A DNA stretch of 64,000 bases from Casuarina equisetifolia (taxonomy: Eukaryota; Streptophyta; Magnoliopsida; Fagales; Casuarinaceae), in the NCBI GenBank assembly GCA_028551475.1, contig CM052357.1, positions 4,635,931 to 4,699,930 of the forward strand, read 5' to 3'. This document shows, in pieces, positions 22,560 to 36,360 of the stretch (the stretch's first letter is position 1; each line of letters begins with the position of its first letter). The position numbers and the translations under genes were made by a program. The notes beneath the pieces were generated by a model. It ran no database searches and was not told where the DNA came from. It saw nothing but the letters and a program-made list of their open reading frames with translations.

Positions 22560-23652
22560 TCTTTCTAAAGCGAAAAGTGAAAATAAAATAATTAACCACA
22601 CAACATGACACCAAATTATTCACATTCTTCACATTCTTCAGCTACTATACCTACCACATAGGAACAATCATTGAAGATACTGATGATGAGTCCAATAATT
22701 ATTGATGCAAATGTAATTATTACCAAAGACTCCATGCCAATCATAGAGTAAACAATTTAGACAACACAAACTCTTCATACATATTTATTCAACTTACAAA
22801 AATTCAACATTTTTCATTCCAAACAATTCCCACAAATGCTTGCAGCTAATCAAGTGTTTCAACATTGACAAAAATTATAAAGTAAATGGTTTGCATCAAA
22901 ACTCCTATGAACACTTTAGTTGATCAAATATTTCAATGTAGATAAGAATTATAAATCAAAAAGATATTCTATAGTGATATTCATAAAGTTTTTAACCTCG
23001 ACACCACACTACAATGCTCCTAAAATATGTAGACATGTACTTGTAAATTCTCTCTTTAAAATAGATCATTACAACATGGATATGTGGACATTTAGGCTTA
23101 ATTAGTTATCAACTACATAAGCAAATTAAATTGCATTTAGTAGCTTAAGATAAAGTAATTGAAGATAAGAAATAGTAAGAACTAGATTAAATATAAATTT
23201 CACCAAGTAAATGACTCTATGATCTAATAGAGAATTTACCAAAATCTCCTCCGATGCAAGTGCCAATTCACATTTCTTGCTTAAGATATGATTCCCGTGG
23301 CATTTATCCATTTCCTCATTGGGACAAATTAAAAAAGGAAAACCAGCAAACAAAAACAAACATAGGTCTCAATTAGAGCAAAAAGGCAACAAAGAATAGC
23401 AAGAGAGGAGACAAATAACCAAATATAGTGACAAAAAATAATATGAAGATCTTTCTATTGTCAAAAAATCTGCAATAGACTTAGGATAGCATATCTATTA
23501 AACAAACGAGAAAAAGTGAAAACAACATTTATTATTTCAATAACATGTTATCTCATTATGCCAATTTTTCAGAGAGAGCCTACACATGTGCCCTGCCAAC
23601 ATGACATGTTTATTCTCCCAATCAACCAGAATGCTACAATTTTACATTCCCT
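22560..23652. other. 3' flank of TNL copy A, conserved in block B
   Basis: No gene is seen. The stretch matches 48360-49390 in block B, and a diverged part of it recurs at 62150-62530. It serves as a marker for paralogous TNL loci. Confidence 0.6.
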
Positions 23653-26600
23653 TTAATTAATGATCACATCCATATACAAAGGATAAGAAAGCAGAGCACT
23701 TATTTGGTCCGAACTCTGTGGAGAAATGCTTTTAATAACTTGTAAGAACTCTGGATCAATAAGCGTTGGTACTAGACGCACCCCACACTCTTTCACCTTC
23801 ACATTTGGGTTCTTTGATGCAATTGAAACCCCAATGCAATACCTTCTAGTTGAAGTGCTCACCTTATGGAAGGCCCCCCAATCTATCAACACCCAAACTC
23901 CATTTGACCCAACAGGAACAACTTCTGGGATGCAAAAGACGAAGGAAAGCCTTGGACCACCTTTAATGAGTTTCAATTTGCAAGCCTTCTCGGTACGGAA
24001 GCGTGAATTTTCAAACACACGATAATTTACTGGACCGCACTTATTGAGTTTCAATTTCAGAGCCTTTTTAATGCGGAAGCGTGAATTTTTCCAGTCTTTG
24101 ACTTGCAATTGGCAAGCAAATTCGGGAAAAATAGGATTACTTCCGTTATGTGTTCCAGAATTTGAACTTTCATACTCCGGAACATTTTTATTTTTTGTTT
24201 CTATTTGAGAACTGTCAAGCTCATGAACTTGATAAACAATAAATAAAGCATACCCACTCCACTTTGTTGAATCATTCACTTTTATCTGCGTTTGAATTGT
24301 CCCCGAGGAATTTGTGCTTCTTTGGTTGAACCAACTTGGGATCTTTGATCCCCGTGCAACGCCCCATGATACTCCTGCCTGGAAGGAACTCTATAAAAGA
24401 GACATAAAAGACAAGAAGAGAAAGATATTAATTTAGTTCTTTTAAGCTATCAAACATCAATTTCCAATAACACAATGCACGTTTTAAAAAAGAAGTATGA
24501 GAGACTCACACCAAAAAATTTATCAAGTGGATGCATAAATGCGTTCATGTAAGGTTTGCCGTCATAACCAACGTACGTGGCCAAAGTAGAGAAATCACCG
24601 GTCAACAACATTTCACTTGAAGTCCCCGCATCCATTTGACTATAAGATTTCATCAACAATGGACAATTTTGTATCCCCAATTCAACTAACTTCCACGGGA
24701 GCTTTGGTGGTACTCGAAGGTTGCTACAATCATCCAACACAAGCATACGTAGGTTGGAAAGTTGAGAAATATCATATGGTATTCTTGAAAATTTGTTCCC
24801 CGATAGATCCAAATTCACCAATGAGGATAAACAAACAAAACCATTGAAGATCATATCATCTAATATATTGCAATAACTCATACTTAACTCTTTTAAAGAG
24901 CTAAAACTTGAGAATGACCTAGGGAACAAAAAGCTAGTGGGGTTTGACTCACTGCCACCAACATTTAAGATTTTGAGTTTCGATGGATGTACAATTGATG
25001 GTAATTTTTTAACAGCAGTTCCCCTTATATCAATTTCCTCCAAACATTCCCAACCATTCTCGCTCTTTGAGAGTTCCTTTAGGCAGTTGCAACCCTCTAA
25101 GTTTAATACCTGTAGCCGTTTGAGGAATTTGATAGATGAGTGGACCGTAGATAAACTTGTACAAAATGAAAGACTAATTTCTCCAAGTTTGGGATTCCAC
25201 CGAAGTCTGGTGTTTCGACCAAATTTTTGGAATACCTTAGGTCAATTTCCTTTAATTTGCCAAAACTCTGATATAAGAAAATAAATTGTTAAATAAAATG
25301 AAATTGAATAAAAAGAAAGATGAAGAAGAATAATACACTTACATAAGCCAAAATCTCACCTTTAATCCATCCCACAATTTTTTGATGCAACTATGTGGCA
25401 TTTGGAGCTTCACAAGATTGTCTGATTGAAAACTAGATGGTAAAGATTGTAAAGGATATCTCCACCATGTAATAATGCATAACTTATTGCTTAGATTAAA
25501 ATTTGAAGGATCTCTTTGCCATTCCAAAGTTTGCAAATCTTCTAAAAATTTGATACTATTTTCAAGATAACAACTTTTGTTCTTAATCATAAGTATTCTC
25601 AAATTTGTCATCTTTGAGAAGGCTTCAAGGTTTAGTTGCTCCTTTTTCTTTAAAGGAAGTTCAAGTACAATTCCTTTGACCATATTAGTTCCCTAAAAAT
25701 TAAGAAAAATAAAATTAGTGTAATAACAGTATCTAATAAATACTAAAAAGAATAGTGTCAAATACATTTTTATATCTAAGTTAGTTTACTTACAGTATTA
25801 TGTTTCATGATGGAAATAATATCTTCTTGATGACACAATCTACTACGCTTTCCAAGCTCCTTTGGAGATTCATTTCTGACTATTTGTTGACCCGTGATTA
25901 CTAACAAATCATGTACTTGAATTGTTTTTTGTTCCGAAGACTTTACAAGACATTTATTCCTTAAAACACTAATATTGAATACTGGACGGTAACCACAACC
26001 ATCTAGTATATCAATAACTTCAGATTCAAGACTTCCATTGAAGAAGAAAATAACATCTAAAAAGATGGCTTTTTGCACAACTTCCAATCCTTTAAGACTT
26101 GTTTCAAGTTTGTCCACAATTTTAGCATGGGAATGTGATTTAAAATGATCTAGGGCACTTTCCCATACATCCATTGGTTCATCGAATAAGGAGGAACCAA
26201 AAATTTCAATAGCTAAAGGAATACCTCCAGCATATCTCACAAAGTCATGTGACATTTTCAAATAATTTTCATCAGGATGTGATTTTTTAAAAGCCATCCA
26301 ACTAAAGAGCTCTAAAGCATCAGAATCATTTAACTCCTTAACATCATATATCTTGTCCACATATCTTTTCAACAACTTACGATTTTTGCTTGCAATGAGA
26401 ATTTTACTTCCTTGATGGTGCAAATCCCTCTTCCATATGAATTCTTTTATTTGTGCTTCTTCCTCCACATTATCAAATACAATAAGAACTTTCTTATTAC
26501 ATATTTTCCTTAAGATCTGCAATCTCTCACAAGTATTCAAAACTTCTATTCCACTTTCTTTGAAGATCTCTGAAATAAGTTGTCTTTGTAAGTCAACTTC

Positions 26601-29600
26601 ATTTTGGGTTCCTTCTTTAACATAGATAAAGGAGCTCGTTCCAAATTCATAAGAAAATTTATCATAAATGAATTTTGCTAGAGTTGTCTTTCCAATGCCA
26701 GCAACCCCACAAATCCCTATAAAGTTAACACCATCCATCTCAAGTAAGGTTATCATGCTCTCCACTCGGGATTCCATTCCAACAAGATTGTCTGAAAAGC
26801 TTGATAAGTTACCACACAATTTGATAAATATTGTTCTACAAATATCTTTGACAACTTCTGCTTCATACCTGGAAAAGTATACTGATTTAGGACTATTATC
26901 CAAACAACTTGGAAGTTGCCTATTTTAGTTAAGTAGGAAAGCAAAGAAAATTAGATCCTTAAAAATGTTCGATAGAGTTATACTCAACTCATTAATTTTA
27001 TTTGACAAATTCTTTAAACAATTTTTAATTCATGCAACAAAAAAAGAAACTATTTTTGAATCAATGGCCAAATAAAGTAAAAGTTAATGTAGGTAAGTTT
27101 AACTAGGAAATTAAGTAAAATTTGTAATATTACTAGATAAGAAAGTTAGTCAAATTTAGCAAAGTAAATTGCAAAAATCATACCTGTCATGTACATGCCA
27201 TCCTGCAAGACCACCTACTTTTTCCAAAGCAACTCTCCAAGCTTTCCTATCCTTTTTAGCAACCTTAACATCATTCATATGTTTATCAAAAGCATTTGCA
27301 AAACTGCCTATTTGGTTTCGTACGTGAGAGGGATCCACATGGTAGAAAACTGGCAAAACCTTTAATTCTGTTTCTATCATGCCTTGCATGATATAAGTTA
27401 GCTCCATCAAGCACCATTTGGAGATAGCATAATTTTTTGAGATTATAATGATTACATATTCAGATTTTTGTATTGCTTCTAGGAGCTCTAAAGAAATATA
27501 TTTTCCTTGCTCCAAATTTTCATTATCTCTATAAACAAGAATGCCTTTTTGTTTCAAAGCAGTATATAGATGGTCTGCAAAATTTTTGCGGCAATCTTCC
27601 CCATAGAAACTAAGGAAAACATCATATGTCCATCTAGGTGTTGAAGTCGAAGAAGCTCTTTGAGTGATCATGCTTGCCATCGAAGGCATGCTAGGAAGAT
27701 TACACAAAGAGGCTTTTTGAGCAATTGTGGACCCTGTTGACGATGTGCTAGGTGGAGTAGACAAAGAGGCTCTTTGAGTGATTGTGGATGCCGTCAAAGT
27801 GACCATGGGTGCCATCAAAGACATGATAGGTAGATTGGACAAAGAGGTAGTGATTAAGGACATTTTCATAGTCGTGGTAGGTGGATTAGATGAAGAGGCT
27901 ACTTGAGTGGTCATGGACTCCATCAAAGTCTTGCTAGGTAGATCACTAGCAAGGCTTGTTAGCAGAAAGCCACGCTGCTTCAAAAAACGCAATATAGCCA
28001 AAATTGCTAGAAATAGGTGGACCAATTGCAAGATTGTGGATATCCACAATAGAGACATTATTGCACCCAAATACCTAATCCAACACACCTCATCGAAAGA
28101 AAAAGATCAAAATCTCATAAACAATCAAACTCCCAAGCAATAATAATCACTTATAAATTAAGCACATACCTGTCCTTCCAGTTGCCGTCTTCCATCCATA
28201 CCATAATGATGAAAGCTAGCAAAGAAAATGGCATGTCCAATACCCTTGAGTCCAGCAAGCCTTTGTTTATGAAGTGCTCTCTCATGCCTCTCCATACAAC
28301 ACCTAAGACCCTAAAACTCATTTTAGAGCTTTGACTATCTGTTGGAACACGCTGCTAAGACAAACACACTGTAGTCAAGGGGTCATGAACCAATTAGAAA
28401 GCTTCCCTACTTATGTAGAAGGTGAACGCAAGTATCATTGCCCACATATGCCTATTTTGATACAACAATCCCCATTGAATGAAAAAGATCATAATTTCAT
28501 AACAAAATCTAACTTCCAATTAGCACTATTCACTTATAAAATAATCATGAACCTATTATTCCAATCTTTGTCATAATATTCCATAGAGTGAAAAGCCAAT
28601 AAAAAAGGGCACATGCAAAACCCCAAAACTTGTCCTAGAACTCTAACTCTCTACCTTAGTCACTGGCATGGTTGTTGTCCAAGTTGGCATATACGAAGGA
28701 AGTTTTTCCAATAGAAAGTCATCAAGAATTGGTTTAAGAACCATCTCAATTGATTCAAGATATACTCGCAAAACTTGTCCAATCAAGTGGATGATGACTA
28801 GATGCAAAATTGTCCAACCAAGTGGATGATGACTAGAAGCAAAATTGTCCATACAAACCTATCACAATCCAACACACCCCGTTGAAACAAAGAGATCAAA
28901 ATTCCATAAGCAAATCAAACTCCAATTAGCACTACTTGTTAGATATAATGGCAAACCAAGAAGGGGGGTTGAATTGGTTTTCTAATTAATTACCCTTTAG
29001 AAATGTTTTGTAATATGCATACAATTTATATGGCTAGGTTAGAAAATCAAACACAAACAAAGCAGCACACATAAGACACAATTTTACCACAATGGTTTGG
29101 CCCCTGCACCAACATTTACTCTCTTCTTCTTTTAATCCAACTGATTAAAGTCCACTTTACTCACTATTCAAAAGAATACGTTCTCTTACAACTTACAACC
29201 CTTTCACTGAAGGACAACAGCACAATATGTACCTCAACATACACCAATTACAACATAAAGTTTTCTTTAACCTTGTACAAGTTCAAGCAACTCCTTAAGA
29301 TATGAAATGCATGAGAAATTGCTAAACTAAAGGCTTTCTAATGATAACATATAGCAAATTAAGCCATAATCATGAAACCCCCAAATGATAATAGAGTTAG
29401 GTTTTCAAATTTTACAAACAAGTAAATGTACACAATAATGTTCAGAGTCTAATCAGTATATATACAAGTAAAATTATCAAGCAATCTTGCAGAATAATAG
29501 AGTATGAAGAACTTCACCAAGATTCAAATTAGCTCAAATTCCACAGGATCTTTCTCTTACTTCTTTGTGCAGATTTTCGTTTTCAGTCACCAACATCAAA

Positions 29601-30828
29601 GAACTTTTCTTTTCTCCCTTTCTACATGTATGAAGAACGCACCTTCTTCACTTGAAAACTAGCCGTTCTAACTTCTCCACAGAATCTCTGAATTTCTGCC
29701 CCGTTGGAGAGACTTTTGGAGAGATTTTCGAGTATGAGAGAGACAGCTGAGTCGAGACAGGTTTCTCTTGGATTTGTTTGAATCTCCTCTCAAAACGACA
29801 GCATTTTGAGTAAGTAGACTTCTTTCTCTCAATCGAATCTTCATTCGGGTCGCGGGTCATGGGTTTACGGGCTTCTCATTCAATCTTCCCAAATCTTCTT
29901 ATTTTTGAGCTAGAATGTTCTGAATATATCACAGATCAACAATTCGACCTTATCTTGAACAAGCCCATATCTTGTAAGCTTCTGAAATACTCCATTTTCT
30001 TCGCCCTTTCTATTTCGTTCAAACGGGTCACGAAGAACATTTTGGGTCACTTGATTTGATCTTCACTGAGTTGTGGGTTCCCAAATTTTTGTTCACAATT
30101 CCTTTCCATCTCAAATCTCTTCTAATTTGTGTAGCCTTCCTCGTCATCAGAGTTCTCGTCAGCGGCGGATTCAACTGCCGGGTCTCACGGGTTGCAGAAA
30201 CGGGTCGCAGAAGTCTTCCGGGTCGCGCACTGCTTCTGGTGCATATAATTCTTAATATATTTGTTATATTAAAATATAATTTCATGAAATATGCTTTTTT
30301 CTTTTTATCATCATGGTAATAATAATAAAATAACAATATTCTCAACACCAATCACATACCTTTCCTTTCAAATGGTATCTTCAAGACATGACTTAATGAT
30401 AAAAGTTACCAAAGGAAATGAATGGGTGAATGCCCATCTCGTCAGTGCAAAAGCATGTTGCCGAAAACAAATGTCTTGTGTTCCAAAAGCTTTTGAAGCA
30501 ATTGAAAAGCCTAAAAGCTCAACCAAGTATCATTACCCGCACGAATCTATTCAAATTCAATGCTTCCCATTGAAACAAAATATCAAAGATTTATAATTGA
30601 ATCAAACTTCCAATTAGATAATAATAAACTAACCACTCATCTATCCACCCAAATGTCATCCTTGATAAATAACACCAACAATAAAGTCGGCAAACAAAAA
30701 TTCAAGAACATTTCTAAGTGACAAGAGCCTCTCTTTATGATCTCTGAGATCCGAAAACTCTTTCTGGAGTCCTGATTCTCCGTTTCAGCAGCCGAAGTGA
30801 CAATGGGTCCTATTGGCGTGTAACCCAT
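23653..30828 (-). pseudogene. TIR-NB-ARC-LRR resistance gene, copy A, broken
   Basis: TNL proteins sense pathogen effectors; the TIR domain is an NADase and NB-ARC a nucleotide switch. Exons: TIR 27184-28074, NB-ARC 25794-26868 (GVAGIGKTT, VLIVFDNVEEE, GGIPLAIEIFG, VHDLL), LRR 25360-25692 and 24510-25267, and C-JID 23653-24390. The second LRR exon is 758 bases against 759 in copy B. A base is missing at 25172/25173, which shifts the frame before LRRs and C-JID. Upstream N-terminal exons are also broken: a TAA at 28394-28396, a 35-bp tandem duplication and a stop in 28643-28855, and a stop in the exon near 30530. The first recognised exon begins with ATG at 30828 (MGYTPIGPIV). The TIR and NB-ARC exons remain fully open, so a truncated TIR-NB product is conceivable, but the full gene is dead. 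Confidence 0.9.
28935..30345. mobile_element. 1.4-kb insertion in an intron of TNL copy A, probable transposon or LTR remnant
   Basis: Block B runs straight from gcacta to atcacgcacc (about 54606), while block A has 1.41 kb between the same words. The inserted DNA starts ttgttagatataatggc and includes aaccaagaaggggggttgaa, a motif often seen near plant LTR ends. It also has a GC-richer 400-base stretch (29840-30240). Flanks cacta/cacca could be a decayed target duplication. No protein-coding region of an element is present, so the class is undetermined. Confidence 0.55.
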
Positions 30829-31215
30829 AGACTGTTGTGAAGTGTATGGTTGTCGAGATTTAATATTTTTTGATTTTAATCATTATTCTTTTATCGAGTT
30901 AAAAAACCAATAGTTCTCTTTGAAAGTGAGTAACTTTTGAAAATTGATATAACAAAAGAGTAATCATTCCCACGTAATATCACGGGGAGTACTGCGTGGG
31001 ACAATGGCATCTTCTTTGGTAAGAAATTGTCCAGGTAACATTGGAGTTGACAAATCTTGGTCATTCCATTTCTGACATGGAATAAAATGATTTATTTATA
31101 CATAAAAAAAAAATTGGGTATTTTATGTACCTAAATTATACATTTTCATACAATATGAATATATTCTTCTTTTTTTTTTTGTTAAAAATGAGGAGTCAAC
31201 TTAAGATTAATAATT

Positions 31216-33292
31216 AAATTGCATCACAAATTAAATGGAGATAGTGACGTTGGGGCCATAATGAATAGAGCAGACTGATTGATGGGTACTCTTAACGAGG
31301 AAAATAAAAAAGAAAGATTTGATGAGTCTAAATGATAATCTACAAATAAATATTTTGAAGAGCCGGTGTCTCTCTTTGGTTTCACTTGTGAACTCTGGGA
31401 ATCTTCATCCTAAAGACCTCACACAAAAGATTCGCTGTCACAAAGTCTTCATTATTATAATTGTGAGTTTAAAATATGATACCATGTCTGTTAGTTTGTT
31501 TAATATGACAAAGTTCTTGATATTTTAATTCAAGATTGATAAAGCCATTCAATTTTTACCTAAACCAATAATAATTGGTTGGAGACGTTTCTTGTTCCAT
31601 TAAGCAATGGCAACTTGTAAGTTTCATCGACATAAGGATATATTTGTCTATCTTCCCTATATACTTTATCTTCATAAAGTTAACATAATATTGATATGCT
31701 TCTATTGATGTTGTATAAAATAACTTTTATTGTCTTATTCCCTTTGTCCCTAAGTAAAACAAAGATATAACTAAATTGATGAGGGATTGAATATGGTGAA
31801 TACAATTGAAGAAGTAGATTGATGTGTCTTGAGGTGAGATTTTCTTTTTTTCTAAATCTAGTTTGATTTTAGATGATGTTGATATAAATCAACTAGTATA
31901 TATTGTTAAAGTGGTGGATTGAGGTCTGCAAAGTACATCTCTATGTCTCTTTATCTAAATCTGAGCATTTATAAGCCAAATTAAAGATTTTTGTTGAAAT
32001 GCACGACATTTAAAAGGTGATCAATATTTTTTGAGATTATGGATTGAAGATTAGGTTGATCAGATTGTTTGTGATGATTGTGTGAATCTTTGGCTCTAGT
32101 TGTGGCATCAAATGGTAGAGAATGGAGGAAATGTTGATGTTTGAAGGTGAATTGATGATTGAGGGGGAGCTTGTGATGCTCCTATATTAATGGAATTGAT
32201 GAAGTAAAATTTTGAGATTTTCAAGCTTATTGATATCTAGATTGGGTGTGGGAGGCTCTAATAGTTGATTGAGGAGAAGCACCAATAATTTTGGATAGAA
32301 GATGAACTCTTTTATGAATGGATTTTGAAGAGAAATCTCAATTATTGTGAAAGACTTGAAATTTTTTCACTTTTATTGAGGGCCTCATGGTGGAGGACAC
32401 ATTTGGATAGAAGAAGCCCATGATGATTTACAAATGCTTGAAGAAAAACACGGCCTAGGAGATGTTGAACCTAGAAAAGACTATAATGAAAGTGCCTAAA
32501 AAGGGTATGACCTAAAAAAAGTATGGTTTAAAAAGAGGCAAGAATGCATAGTTAATGAGGGCTTGTTTTGAAGAGAGGCCCATTTGGTCTTTCTTTATAA
32601 AAAGATTGTGATTGCAGAAGTTAAAGAGAGTTTTCCAATCTTTCTTTATCAAAAAGACTGGAGTTGAAGAGAGTTTTCAGCTTTTCTCTAGCCATAAATT
32701 GTAATTGTGGAAGTTAAAGAGAGTTTCTCTAGTTTTTTTTTTTTCCAAAGATTGTGGTTGTGTAGTTAATATATTTGAAGATATTTTTTATATTTTCCTA
32801 TAATGTAGGGATGTTGCACGAAATTGTTCTAAAAGAGAAATTATTAAAATTGATGGAACAATTAGGTTATGTTGTGGACCTTGGGATTATCTTTTTATTG
32901 TGGTGGATTTTCCTAGCAATATCTAGCTAATATTCTTATCCTCTAATTGTAATATATTTTCCTAGTGATATTTGATTAGGATTTCTTTAGGATTTCTTTA
33001 TAAACAGGAGAAGTATAGAGAAACTTAGTGGGCAACTAAATAGAGTCCTTTTAGGGACTAATTGTTGGAGAGAACTTCTACCATGGATTTTAGTTGATGA
33101 GAGAATTTATGAGATACTTATTTGAAAAGAGGAAAATTATGAGAAAATTTAATGAGAAGAGACTACAGGGGTTGTAAGACATTATAATGTTCGAAACCTC
33201 TTAAATATGTTGTGTTTAAGTGTGTGCGTTCTCATGATTGTGTGTTCAGTCTTTATGTGAATGATGCACTTAATTGAATTCCTTCAATAGTT
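31216..33292. other. Spacer between blocks A and C, probable decayed LTR sequence
   Basis: No gene is recognised. The part from about 32870 to 33290 (tagcaatatctagctaatat, tttcctagtgatatttgatt, ttataaacaggagaag, then a ttgtaagacattataatg stretch) looks like a decayed copia LTR. A gattgagggggag tract at about 32158 resembles a polypurine tract. Homology to block A resumes abruptly at about 33293. Confidence 0.35.
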
Positions 33293-36200
33293 ATAATGCT
33301 TGCATATCCACCATTTGAGTCTCTAACAATTGTTCCAATAATTACATATATGATTTGATGTATGGACAAATACGGATGGTGACAAGAATAGTTTCACATA
33401 TAATTATTCCAATAATTAAAAAATGAAGTTTCACCTAAACACATCTTGTTTTGCATCTCAACTGCCCTTCATTCATTTTTAATTGCAAGTCCTTGTCCAT
33501 TATCCTGGCCCTCCACCATTGTTTTCTTCCTTCCCAATCTTTTCTAGCTAGAAAGGAACATGTATTGCCCACAACAACACACTTCTACATGCACAAACTA
33601 TCCTCAAGAATATAAGCATTCCTATTTTTAATGAAATGTATCCCTAGATGAACAAACATGTCCATTTTAAATACTTGTAAGGATAATAGTTTTTTTTTTT
33701 TAATTTTGAGGGTTATTGGCCTAGCAAATCATATGGAAAAGTTTCTTTCTTTTCTTATGGTTACTTTAAAATTGACTAGCTCATTTTAACGGCATTCAAC
33801 GGATAGTACTAATGCTCTAAATGAGCTCATGTTATAGATTCCACCAATGGGAAATGGAAGGTTTGTAAAACTCCACAAGAACACCGTATTATTAAATACC
33901 AAATGCAAATTAAGTTTTACATTACAGGTATCCTAAAGTAATTGATAAAGTAAATACTAGTTTAAGATGGTCCATTCGAAACTCTTAACATATGAACAAC
34001 AAAAAGAGAGTCTGCCATGACAAACATCCAGGTAGTAGTAGTTGCGATGTTCACATATCACACTTATGCCTAGAGTTTAAGTGATAGCTTGTCGCCTTAG
34101 TAGGTGTTGTAGGTCAAGCCCATTTATCTTTGCAGCAAGTATGAAGTCACTTTCAGTCAACCCACCTACACAAACACAAATGATGTCAAAAATTATATAT
34201 TCATATGCACACCAAACTTGCTATTAAAATGAGATAACGACTAAGGCTAGTAACTAGATCGAAATAAGGTTTGGAGTAGGAGAATACAATCCCTATTGTA
34301 AAGGGTCTAAGATCAGGAACACTATAATATTACATTGTGCTTCAATAAGATATGAATGATATTAGAACACCATTTATATAAGTATAAATAAAATTCAAGT
34401 CAACAAACTAAATAAAGTAAAGTATATTTTACAAGACTCTAAAACCAAATCCTTAAGTAAGATTTTCTACATCTTAACTTAAGTTTAACTAGCCACTTCT
34501 AAGTTTGATTAAAAGGAATTTTGTATAGTTGAAAAATGATGGATTACATTTGAGCAAACCATGCTAATTCAATCAATCAATTCTATTGGCTTCCCAAAAA
34601 GAAAAGGTAAATGACTAAGGGATACTTCATACCAACTGTATGTGTCCATATCTTAAGTGTGACATTGTTACATCCAACAAGATGAAGATTCGGATGGTGA
34701 CCTGCATGCAATACATATTACTTCTCATCGAGAACCTAAATGTAGCTTTCCTTGTGATCCAATTACCAGAATTATAAATATACATAAATTTCTTAACCAA
34801 GAGTGTGGTACCTTCTGCTTCTGCAACATCAGCTATGAGCTTAAATAAATCCAGTCCTTTGGTGAAATTCTTCACTTTCCATGATCGATTTAGCTTAAAT
34901 ATGCCACCTTTATTCACCAAATTCCATCCAGTTACCTAAACCATGTAGAAAGCACATAACATGACTTTATATCAACAAGATGAATAATTACATAGGAACA
35001 TTAACCTGTGGAATTAGTTCATGTGCTGCTTGTTCAGTTATCAGTCACACATCCTTGGAGTTGCATGGCACACACTTCTTAGATGACAAATCTATTATGG
35101 GAAGAGAAAGTGTTACTCAAAAGCAAATTTCTAGATATGCAAGCTGAGGAAAATGTAACAGTATCCACTTTTAATTAGAAAATTAGAAGCATTGAAAAAT
35201 AACAATAAGCCAAGTCATAGAATATGCACCAATGTGCACTTAAGTCAAGGATGCATCTCATGTTATGCTATGTATACTATGCTTCATCTTCTTATTGAGG
35301 ACACTTCATATATTACAATTATCATCATGGATATAAGATTATATCTGAAGGTGGAACATTATTTATGAGTCTTCACTACTTCTTTTCCAAGAAAAACTTA
35401 ACATAAAGAGAGGGAGACATTGAAATGGAAAGAAAGACAAAAAGATAGAGGAATTCTTGCCTCATAGCTTTATAAAAGTTCGTGATTAATTCTCATATCT
35501 CATTTTCTATTGAAAGCGTAAGTTAAAAGTAACATCAATCTCAATTATCTTATGAGTTAACAATAGCTAACCATGAAATGTAATAGTATCCAGTTCCAAC
35601 TAGCTAAGGGTCTCCAAGGAAACTCCAAAACCAAGCTAACCAAAAGGTTAGCAATTTCAAAAAATCGTGTTCCATGAGCATAAGTGAGAAGAATGATCAC
35701 ATATTTGGCTACCCTATTCATTCTTCATTTTTGCAAAATAAACCTTACATTCAAGAAAACTTAAGGAAATAAAATTAGCCAACTTTTTTTTTTCTATAAT
35801 CTAACAATAAAGGCCGAAGCCTTGTTAATTATATCCAATCCATCCCTGTAATGTGCTAGAGGCAAAGACAGTGGTTCGTGATATCATATATAGGAACTAA
35901 TAAAGATCTCTCCTTTACTTGTTGATTCCCAAATGTGCAATTAAAACACATAAAATCGATAGCGGGCTCCTCTACAAATAAAGTAGAATTTCAATTACAA
36001 TGAATCAAAGTTGAAAAAATAAATAAACCATGGGATAAGAAGCATGAATTGCTCTACCCCATCAAACCTAAATATTTAGATAACATATACAACATCCCTT
36101 AATTCCACTTGCACCAAAATATCAAAACTAGAATCCAAGAAATGGGTTGGTCTCAAAATGAAGCATAATTAGATTCCCAATGAATAAGAGTTCATTAAAA

Positions 36201-36360
36201 AAAAAAAAAAAGGAAAACTGGGGAAGTACCATCCATGAATCTTGAGAACACTACCCAAAAACGACATCGATGGCACTTGCGAGCATCACAATCAAAAAAT
36301 TTAGCTTAGATTCTTTAAAAGAAGTGTGTATCAAGCTTTGCTTGCAGAGAATGCCAAGAG
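33293..36360. repeat. Third, PCD-only copy (block C)
   Basis: Matches block A from about 16690 to 20930 but lacks the stretch equivalent to about A 18975-20155. It contains the PCD gene but no TNL. Its right end, PCD exon 1, runs directly into the tandem array whose units carry the same exon. Confidence 0.85.
34077..36360 (-). pseudogene. Pterin-4a-carbinolamine dehydratase, copy C, decayed
   Basis: The catalytic exons are recognisable: VTGWNLVNKGGIFKLNRSWK (about 34800-34940), HHPNLHLVGCNNVTLKIWTH (about 34635-34705) and GLTESDFILAAKINGLDLQH (34077-34165). The upstream exon (about 35012-35096) reads CVPCNSKDV followed by a stop where intact copies have a Met or Arg-containing stretch. Trp to Cys and Ile to Leu/Lys changes surround the active site. 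Exon 1 at the right end has become the first unit of the tandem array. Not functional. Confidence 0.85.

Larger units (their letters stand above)
16045..31215. repeat. Segmental duplication, block A (PCD + TNL)
   Basis: Collinear with block B at about 43010-55710. The match starts near the shared words ctttctg.ggctgagat, continues through the PCD gene, a 2.5-kb spacer and the TNL gene, and ends near gtcaacttaag at about 31207 (B 55700). A-specific extra sequence includes about 900 bases at 19460-20365, an (AT)n-bearing insert at about 22399-22490 and 1.4 kb at 28935-30345. By eye the NB-ARC regions differ at about 32 of 340 residues. Confidence 0.9.

Noticed and set aside
23726..24025. Plus-strand frames opposite the TNL C-JID exons (also 49467-49892)
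   Set aside because: Antisense shadows of the conserved C-terminal exon. They follow its conservation and have no features of their own.
28937..30246. Solo LTR with TG…CA ends for the A-specific insertion
   Set aside because: No target duplication fits those ends. The comparison with block B places the borders at 28935 and 30345, so only an undefined insertion is called.
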